Shown piece after piece: positions 6,189 to 10,930 of a stretch of 10,930 bases of DNA. A program made the translations under genes and the position numbers. Under the pieces are notes generated by a model, which was not told the origin of the DNA, ran no database searches, and saw only the letters and a program-made list of their open reading frames with translations. Each line of letters begins with the position of its first letter. The stretch's first letter is position 1. The DNA comes from Alphaproteobacteria bacterium UBA1908 (lineage in GTDB: Bacteria; Pseudomonadota; Alphaproteobacteria; Caedimonadales; UBA1908). The stretch covers positions 4,082-15,011 of the forward strand of contig DDGG01000007.1 in the NCBI GenBank assembly GCA_002337525.1. Direction: 5' to 3'.

Positions 6189-7022
6189 CTATGCCGCCTG
6201 ACTTGCAAGTTTCTCTTCAACCCTGGGCAAATTCAACATTTCCAGCAACGAAGTCAACTCTCTACGCGCTGCAACATGAGACATTGATAACGAAACACCT
6301 GCATCAGCAAGATCAAGAAGTGTCATACCTTTCAAAAAGAGTTCCCTAAAAATAACACGTTCCCCAAAGCCAGAGGCAAAACGACAACGGATGCGCTCTT
6401 CAAGGTTTTTCAATGCGAGCAACATTTCCTCTTTGTTACGGGCATTCAAGTGACTAAGACGATTTCGAACCACGATCCAGTCAAACCCATTTTTACCCTG
6501 AATAGCCTGTCGTTTCTTTTGCTCCCAAATCATTTCCGAATAAGAACTGGGACGTTGTATCTTCATTGTATCGGGGCAAACACGAGCCAAAACATCCAAA
6601 TCAATGAAACTATCATTTAAAGGTGTAATCACTGTATTAGCCTGAGCATGAGCCAAACGAGATAAATAGTTGTCACTTCCCGGAGTATCAATTACCAGGA
6701 AATCTTTTCCCGCCATTTGAGATAAACAGTCCTGAAGACGCGCTTCCTCATCTGCTTTGGCCTCTGCTTCAGATGGCAATTGACTGCGAAGTAAAGGATG
6801 ATGATCCGGCATTGGAAGATCAATCTTTTCGCGGGCTGCTGTTTGGGTTCTGTTTTCAAGGTAACGTGTTAAAGTTCCCTGTTCTGCATCAACATCAATC
6901 GAGCCCACATCAAAGCCCAAGCGTGCTAAATATGCTATTAAATGAACGGACAGGGTTGATTTTCCTGTCCCCCCTTTTTGGTTTCCTAACACAATCACAT
7001 AAGGTTGTTGTGCTTGCGACAT
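6189..7022 (-). CDS. mipZ: MipZ-type ParA/MinD-family ATPase, division-site positioning
   Basis: The 277-aa protein has a deviant Walker A motif, KGGTGKST (16-23), with the signature lysine K16 and catalytic-site K21. SIDVDAEQGTLTRYLENR (41-58) matches the MipZ block IDLDxRQxSLxRYLENR, and Walker B is FLVIDTPGSDN (108-118). In Caulobacter MipZ dimerises with ATP, binds ParB at the origin and forms a polar gradient that inhibits FtsZ polymerisation, so that division occurs at midcell. RYLENR and the overall length favour MipZ over chromosome-partitioning ParA; parB is not in view. AAGGAG stands 8 nt before the ATG. The gene begins 23 bp after potI on the same strand and is probably read with it. 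Confidence 0.92.
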   Translation of the reverse strand: MSQAQQPYVIVLGNQKGGTGKSTLSVHLIAYLARLGFDVGSIDVDAEQGTLTRYLENRTQTAAREKIDLPMPDHHPLLRSQLPSEAEAKADEEARLQDCLSQMAGKDFLVIDTPGSDNYLSRLAHAQANTVITPLNDSFIDLDVLARVCPDTMKIQRPSSYSEMIWEQKKRQAIQGKNGFDWIVVRNRLSHLNARNKEEMLLALKNLEERIRCRFASGFGERVIFRELFLKGMTLLDLADAGVSLSMSHVAARRELTSLLEMLNLPRVEEKLASQAA

Positions 7023-7045
7023 GTTAAACGCTCCTTCATTTTATT

Positions 7046-7864
7046 TTAGGCTTTTGAGGCCTGACGCAATTGTCGATAAAGTATGTATCCTGATATCAGC
7101 ACACCTGTTGCAACGAGGCAAACAATTATTGTGGCTAAAGCATTGATCTCGGGGCTAATCCCAAAGCGGATGCTTGAAAAGACAAGCATGGGTAGAGTCG
7201 TTGCCCCGGGACCCGAGAGAAAACTCGCCAAAACAACGTCATCAAGAGATAAAGTAAAAGCCAGAAGCCAGCCTGCCCCAATTGAGGGAAAAATAAGAGG
7301 TAACGTAATTCGAAAAAAAACACCCAGAGGACGAGCCCCCAAATCAAGAGCGGCTTCTTCCAACGCATAATCCATTTCCAAAAGCCGAGACCTAACAATG
7401 ACCAGAACATAGGCAATTGAAACCGTGATATGCCCAAGAGCGATTGTAACGCCTCCCCGTGTTTGAGGCCACCCAATAAGCTGTTCCAGAAAAACAAGCA
7501 TAAGCAGTAAAGCAAGTCCCGACATAACGTCTGGCATCACCAAAGGAGCCGTTACAATGCCGTTAAAGAAAGAACGCCCCCTGAAACGGCGAAAGCGTGC
7601 CAAAACAAAAGCAGCAATCACCCCGACAATGACTGCTATTGTGGCTGCACAAAAAGCAATGCGTAAACTCAACCAGACGGCTTCAAGAATACGTTCATTA
7701 GCAAAAAGAGAGGCATACCATTTAGTTGAAAATCCTGTCCATAATGTTACACGAGGCCCCTGATTAAAAGAGTATCCAATAAGTGTCAAAATGGGTAAGT
7801 ATAAAAAAGCATACCCAAAAAGCATCATCGTGAGCAGGAATTTTGACTTGCGAAGGGACATCAT
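7046..7864 (-). CDS. potI: Putrescine/polyamine ABC transporter permease PotI
   Basis: The 272-aa inner-membrane permease (E. coli PotI 281) has six predicted membrane segments at about 12-32, 66-89, 104-126, 140-158, 193-213 and 243-262. The ATPase-contacting EAA loop is EEAALDLGARPLGVFFRITLP (169-189). The SLDDVVLASFLSGPG run (206-220) and the following TLPMLVFSSIRFGISPEINA are highly typical of PotI/PotC. It pairs with PotH to form the translocation channel. Its ATG overlaps the potH stop as ATGA, indicating coupled translation. Assignment to PotI rather than PotC follows from the neighbouring PotG-like ATPase. Confidence 0.94.
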   Translation of the reverse strand: MMSLRKSKFLLTMMLFGYAFLYLPILTLIGYSFNQGPRVTLWTGFSTKWYASLFANERILEAVWLSLRIAFCAATIAVIVGVIAAFVLARFRRFRGRSFFNGIVTAPLVMPDVMSGLALLLMLVFLEQLIGWPQTRGGVTIALGHITVSIAYVLVIVRSRLLEMDYALEEAALDLGARPLGVFFRITLPLIFPSIGAGWLLAFTLSLDDVVLASFLSGPGATTLPMLVFSSIRFGISPEINALATIIVCLVATGVLISGYILYRQLRQASKA

Positions 7865-8823
7865 AAAGGGGGTGCCTTTTCTGTTTCTGAAGATAATAAT
7901 CTCTGAAAAATAATGATGGGCAACACCAGTAAGACTAGCATTGAAATAGCCAGTGCCGACGCCAAAGGCCAGTCTCTGTTCACAAAAAATTCACTCCATA
8001 AAATTTTGCCGACCATGATACTCTCGGACCCCCCCAAAAGCTCTGGAATAATATATTCCCCAACCCCGGGAATAAAGACCAGCATTCCCCCTGCGATTGC
8101 TCCTCTCAACGACAAGGGAAGAGTCACTAGAAAAAAACTTTTCACTGGTTTACACCCAAGATCATGAGCAGCCTCCAACAGTCGTGGATTGATTTTATCC
8201 AAAGAGACATATAAGGGTAAAATCATAAAGGGTAAATAAGAATAAACAATCCCCAAACATACCGCAAAATCATTATGCATCAAAGAAAGAGGTTCCTGAA
8301 TCATTCCTGTTTTAAGAAGCAACGTGTTAATAAGCCCCCCATTGTTTAAAAGCCCAATCCAGGCATAAACACGGATCAGAAATGATGTCCAGAAAGGAAG
8401 AATAATAAGCAAAAGCAAGAAGATACGCACTCCCGGGGTCACCCGTGCAATCCCGTAGGCAATAGGGTATCCAATCAACAAACTAATCAGTGTCGCAAAT
8501 CCTGACAGGCGAATAGATTCCCAATAGGCTGCTAAATAAAGGTTATCTTCTCCCAAATAGAAATAATTACCCAGGTTGAGTCTCAATTGTAAAATATCAT
8601 CTTCAAACCAGGAAAAAAGATCAGAATAGGGAGGGGCTCCAAGAAGACTTTGTGAAAAAGAAATTTTTAAAACAATTAAAAAAGGAATAAGAAAAAAAAT
8701 AATATGCCAGCCATAGGGTAAAGCAACAACAGCAGCCTTCCCCATAAAGGTGCGCAAACGCAAAAAATCCAGAACTCGTAATAAAAACGATTTGGCAGAG
8801 AAAAATGCTGAAAAAAATCTCAT
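7861..8823 (-). CDS. potH: Putrescine/polyamine ABC transporter permease PotH
   Basis: The 320-aa permease (E. coli PotH 317) has predicted membrane segments at about 34-53, 105-127, 132-154, 189-208, 242-262 and 285-307. A long periplasmic loop lies between the first two (about 54-104). The EAA loop is LEAAHDLGCKPVKSFFLVTLP (216-236). The runs PFWTSFLIRVYAWIGLL (143-159) and IPGVGEYIIPELLGG (251-265) are conserved in PotH/PotB. It is the partner of PotI and docks PotG. The ATG at 8823 follows the potG stop by 7 nt, so it is almost certainly translated from the same mRNA. Confidence 0.94.
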   Translation of the reverse strand: MRFFSAFFSAKSFLLRVLDFLRLRTFMGKAAVVALPYGWHIIFFLIPFLIVLKISFSQSLLGAPPYSDLFSWFEDDILQLRLNLGNYFYLGEDNLYLAAYWESIRLSGFATLISLLIGYPIAYGIARVTPGVRIFLLLLIILPFWTSFLIRVYAWIGLLNNGGLINTLLLKTGMIQEPLSLMHNDFAVCLGIVYSYLPFMILPLYVSLDKINPRLLEAAHDLGCKPVKSFFLVTLPLSLRGAIAGGMLVFIPGVGEYIIPELLGGSESIMVGKILWSEFFVNRDWPLASALAISMLVLLVLPIIIFQRLLSSETEKAPPL

Positions 8824-8830
8824 AGCGCTG

Positions 8831-9973
8831 TTACCCTGTCAAAATTACGCCACTGTCGGGGTTCCAGGATAAATAAACCTGATCTTCCCAATTAATAGGA
8901 CGCTCTGCCAAACGAACCTGATTGGTCATACTTGCCATCACACGACGCCCCGTAGGAAGCTTAACATGATAAATTGAAACGTCTCCAAGATAGGCAATAT
9001 CTGATACAACACCCTTGACACAATTGCGATCTGTTGCGCGCTCTCCTACAGAAATCATCACCTTTTCAGGACGGATAGCAACAGCGACGGAAGCGCCTTT
9101 AGGAGCCTCTACAGAGTGAGAAATATAGAAATCACATTCAACATCCGGGCAGGAAACAAGAGTATGATCGGCCTCTTCTTCAACAATCATTCCCTCAAAA
9201 ATATTCATTTCACCTACAAAATCAGCCACATAACGTGAATTAGGATATTCATAGACTTCGGTCGGCGTTCCTATTTGCCTTATTCGGCCCTCTTCTAAAA
9301 TCCCCATACGGGTAGACATTGTCATCGCTTCTTCCTGATCATGGGTTACCATGACACAAGTTACGCCAAGACTTTCCTGAATATTCACAATCTCGAATTG
9401 GGCTTTTTCCCTTAGCTGACGGTCCAGTGCTCCCAAAGGTTCGTCCAACAATAAAAGTTTAGGCTGCTTGACAAGGCTTCTCGCAAGGGCAACCCGCTGG
9501 CGCTGCCCTCCTGAAAGCTGCTGGGGTTTACGCCTGGCATATTTTGCCATACCAACCAGTTCCAGCATACTGGCAACCCGATCTTTTATTTCTGACCTGG
9601 CCAAATGATCCTGCTTTAATCCAAACGCGACATTCTGCTCAACTGACATGTGGGGAAACAGGGCATAACTTTGAAACATCATATTGACAGGACGCTCGTA
9701 AGGAGGAACAGAAGTCATATCAATACCATCAATGAAAAGGCGTCCTGAACTGGGGGTTTCAAATCCAGCTAACATACGCAACAAAGTTGACTTACCACAT
9801 CCCGAAGGCCCCAGAAGAGAAAATAATTCCCCCTGAAATATTGAAAGGCTCACATTATTAACGGCGACAATCCCGTCAAAATCCTTTGAAACCTGTTCAA
9901 CGTGAATATAGGGCTTTGCCTCCAGATCTTGCCATGGTTCAAGAGACTGATGAGTCGACTGTAAAGGCGCCAA
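8831..9973 (-). CDS. potG: Putrescine/polyamine ABC transporter ATP-binding protein PotG
   Basis: The 380-aa ATPase energises import through PotH and PotI. It shows Walker A GPSGCGKST (55-63), Q-loop Q101 in MMFQSYALFPHMS, signature LSGGQRQRVALARSL (153-167), Walker B LLLLDEP (173-179), D-loop GALD (181-184) and the switch histidine H211 in VTHDQEEAMTMS. A C-terminal TOBE domain (about 298-376) has VAIRPEKVM and IAYLGDVSIYHVKL. The match to E. coli PotG runs along the whole length, including TOBE, favouring PotG over PotA. The start codon is TTG at 9973: an in-frame TGA lies six codons upstream and no in-frame ATG precedes the ATPase domain. GAGG nine bases upstream supports it. No substrate-binding protein gene (potF) accompanies the operon, although E. 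coli has potF directly before potG; here radC lies divergently instead. Confidence 0.95.
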   Translation of the reverse strand: MAPLQSTHQSLEPWQDLEAKPYIHVEQVSKDFDGIVAVNNVSLSIFQGELFSLLGPSGCGKSTLLRMLAGFETPSSGRLFIDGIDMTSVPPYERPVNMMFQSYALFPHMSVEQNVAFGLKQDHLARSEIKDRVASMLELVGMAKYARRKPQQLSGGQRQRVALARSLVKQPKLLLLDEPLGALDRQLREKAQFEIVNIQESLGVTCVMVTHDQEEAMTMSTRMGILEEGRIRQIGTPTEVYEYPNSRYVADFVGEMNIFEGMIVEEEADHTLVSCPDVECDFYISHSVEAPKGASVAVAIRPEKVMISVGERATDRNCVKGVVSDIAYLGDVSIYHVKLPTGRRVMASMTNQVRLAERPINWEDQVYLSWNPDSGVILTG

Positions 9974-9982
9974 AAGAAAAAA

Positions 9983-9986
9983 CCTC
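9983..9986 (-). promoter_or_regulatory. Shine-Dalgarno GAGG supporting the TTG start of potG
   Basis: Minus-strand GAGG is separated by 9 nt, mostly T, from the TTG at 9973. The in-frame stop upstream (TGA at 9989-9991) leaves no alternative ATG or GTG before residue 25. A weak core and a TTG codon together predict low translation efficiency. The only nearby ATG (9990-9992) is in another frame. Confidence 0.55.
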
Positions 9987-10018
9987 GTTCATACAAAATA
10001 TAAAGGGCAGTTTATCTC

Positions 10019-10049
10019 TTTTCCTTTAAAGGAAAAAGAATCTTTTTCC
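10019..10049. promoter_or_regulatory. Three alternating GGAAAA(A)/TTTTCC arms forming mutually exclusive hairpins, between potG and radC
   Basis: The 172-bp divergent gap contains the perfect 18-bp palindrome TTTTCCTTTAAAGGAAAA (10019-10036). Its right half is reused in GGAAAAAG-AAT-CTTTTTCC (10031-10049), an 8-bp stem with a 3-nt loop. The middle arm can therefore pair with either neighbour. In RNA this resembles an attenuator switch in the potG leader; in DNA it resembles three half-sites for a regulator shared by potG and radC. Neither reading is proven. A TATATT (9997-10002, minus strand) lies just downstream and could be the potG -10 element, with no good -35. Confidence 0.45.
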
Positions 10050-10145
10050 GAAAGAACATATTATTTCATGATTTTTCAGCTATAACTCTTTTCACGATTG
10101 TGATAGCGTCCGTTCAGATTAAGTCCAAGGTAGTAGAAAAGTCAA

Positions 10146-10826
10146 ATGCCAACCCCTTCTCATACACTCGGCCACCGACAACGTCTGCGTGAACGATTTC
10201 TGTCAGGAGGTGAAAAAGCTGTTGCTGATTATGAACTCCTCGAGCTTCTTTTATTTGGGGCCCTTCCTCGTGGAGATGTTAAACCTCTTGCAAAAGCCCT
10301 ATTGAGGCACTTTAAAACAGTTAAGGGCGTCCTAACAGCGCCTCCTCAAGAACTTGCACGCATTGAAGGCATTGGGCACTCCTGCATTGCCCTATTAAAA
10401 ACTGCTGAAACATTATCCCACAAAATAATACGCGAAGAGGCCCGGGAAAGTCCCATTATTCACAATTGGGAAAAACTGGTTGATTATTGCAAGGCGACGA
10501 TGGGACATTTACGCAAAGAGCAACTTCGCCTCTTGTTTCTTGATCGTCGCAATCGTCTTATCTCAGACGAAGTTCAACAAGAAGGCACCATTGATCAGGC
10601 GCCCATCTACCCTCGTGAAGTAGTTACACGCGCTCTTGAACTTGGTGCCTCGGCTCTTATTCTGGTTCATAACCACCCCAGTGGAGATCCCACCCCCTCT
10701 CAAGCAGATATTGAAATTACTAAACGTGTTGAAAAATGCGCACAAACCATGGGGGTTTTACTGCATGACCACCTGATTATTGGACGCGGAAAACACATCT
10801 CTTTACGTGCTGAAAAACTAATTTAA
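10146..10826 (+). CDS. radC: RadC-family JAB/JAMM-domain protein (UPF0758)
   Basis: The 226-aa protein has the two-part RadC layout. The N-terminal helical region has ELLELLLFGA (30-39) and a helix-hairpin-helix segment, LARIEGIG (70-77). The C-terminal JAB/JAMM domain (about 102-226) has YPREVVTRALELGASALILVHNHPSG. The metal-binding set is H175 and H177 of HNHPSG and D188 in PTPSQADIE, with a glutamate from E142 or E146. It ends HDHLIIGRGKHISLR, typical of the family. Despite its name, a role in DNA repair is not established: the original radC102 mutation proved to be in recG. The molecular function is unknown. The ATG at 10146 has only a weak, distant AAGG. It is divergent from potG and convergent with the tRNA. 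Confidence 0.95.
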   Translation: MPTPSHTLGHRQRLRERFLSGGEKAVADYELLELLLFGALPRGDVKPLAKALLRHFKTVKGVLTAPPQELARIEGIGHSCIALLKTAETLSHKIIREEARESPIIHNWEKLVDYCKATMGHLRKEQLRLLFLDRRNRLISDEVQQEGTIDQAPIYPREVVTRALELGASALILVHNHPSGDPTPSQADIEITKRVEKCAQTMGVLLHDHLIIGRGKHISLRAEKLI

Positions 10827-10863
10827 AGGATTCGAGGATATAAAATTTTTAGATGAAATCAAA

Positions 10864-10885
10864 TCTTTAAAAAGGTTTCTAAAGA
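10864..10885. terminator. Weak inverted repeat between convergent radC and tRNA-Pro, possible terminator
   Basis: TCTTTA (10864-10869) and TAAAGA (10880-10885) form a 6-bp AT-rich stem with a 10-nt loop in the 73 bp between the radC stop and the tRNA 3' end. The minus strand continues TTTGATTT after it, so it could help end the tRNA transcript. The stem has only one G-C pair per arm, so the call is weak. Confidence 0.22.
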
Positions 10886-10899
10886 CAAGGAATGAATCA

Positions 10900-10930
10900 T
10901 GGTCGGGGTGGAGAGATTCGAACTCCCGAC
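10900..10930 (-). tRNA. tRNA-Pro, 3' part only (cut by the right edge)
   Basis: The minus strand ends with a complete T-arm and 3' acceptor strand. GGGAG, the loop TTCGAAT and CTCTC form the T-stem and loop. CACCCCG follows, then discriminator A and an encoded CCA. The acceptor strand predicts a 5' end of CGGGGTG. C1-G72 with A73 and this T-arm are typical of bacterial tRNA-Pro. The anticodon lies outside the window, so the amino acid is an inference; that it is a tRNA is clear. Confidence 0.8.

Noticed and set aside
7083..7370. 95-aa basic open frame on the plus strand
   Set aside because: It is the antisense of potI; its Lys/Arg/Ser-rich composition is what the complement of a membrane-protein gene yields.
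10088..10110. radC promoter around TATAAC near 10082
   Set aside because: No acceptable -35 hexamer stands 16-18 nt upstream, so I could not define a promoter for radC.
1..10930. CRISPR array, toxin-antitoxin pair, prophage or defence island
   Set aside because: No spaced direct repeats, no small paired ORFs and no phage or defence-type genes; nearly all the sequence is explained by conserved chromosomal genes.

Overview
This window looks like an ordinary chromosomal segment of an alphaproteobacterium. The lineage call rests on a MipZ-type division ATPase, a short alphaproteobacterial-style LpoA/LppC lipoprotein, an FtsB-like protein of the alphaproteobacterial type and a proline tRNA 3' end. 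The DNA is fairly AT-rich, especially at third codon positions and between genes. That would suit a host-associated group such as Holosporales or a Rickettsiales relative, but this placement is inference.

Layout. A minus-strand block runs from rsmI (GTG start at 3856) through yraN, a dolP-like BON lipoprotein and gshB to the start of comM, which the left edge cuts off. The plus-strand lpoA-like lipoprotein gene (3905-5053) is divergent from rsmI. Together rsmI, lpoA, yraN and dolP reproduce a neighbourhood also known from Escherichia coli (yraL-yraM-yraN-diaA-yraP), here without diaA. A second minus-strand block runs from potG through potH, potI, mipZ and a membrane-anchored J-domain gene to ftsB, and converges on lpoA. 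The 230 bp between the two blocks (5054-5283) hold nested inverted repeats and no gene. At the right end radC is divergent from potG and convergent with a partial tRNA-Pro on the minus strand.

How the genes fit together. The window mixes envelope and division functions (DolP-like and LpoA-like lipoproteins, FtsB, MipZ) with a putrescine/polyamine ABC importer that has its ATPase and both permeases but no binding-protein gene here. Housekeeping genes make up the rest: 16S rRNA methylation, glutathione synthesis, a ComM ATPase and RadC. Stop-start overlaps or short gaps (rsmI/yraN 4 nt, potH/potI 4 nt, dolP/gshB 13 nt, potG/potH 7 nt, potI/mipZ 23 nt) imply operon transcription.

I found no new multigene system, mobile element with a transposase, CRISPR array or phage genes. 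The points worth a second look are non-coding: the structured 5062-5274 region, the competing GGAAAA hairpins between potG and radC, a promoter that would make ftsB leaderless, and the TTG start and overlapping upstream ORF of potG.
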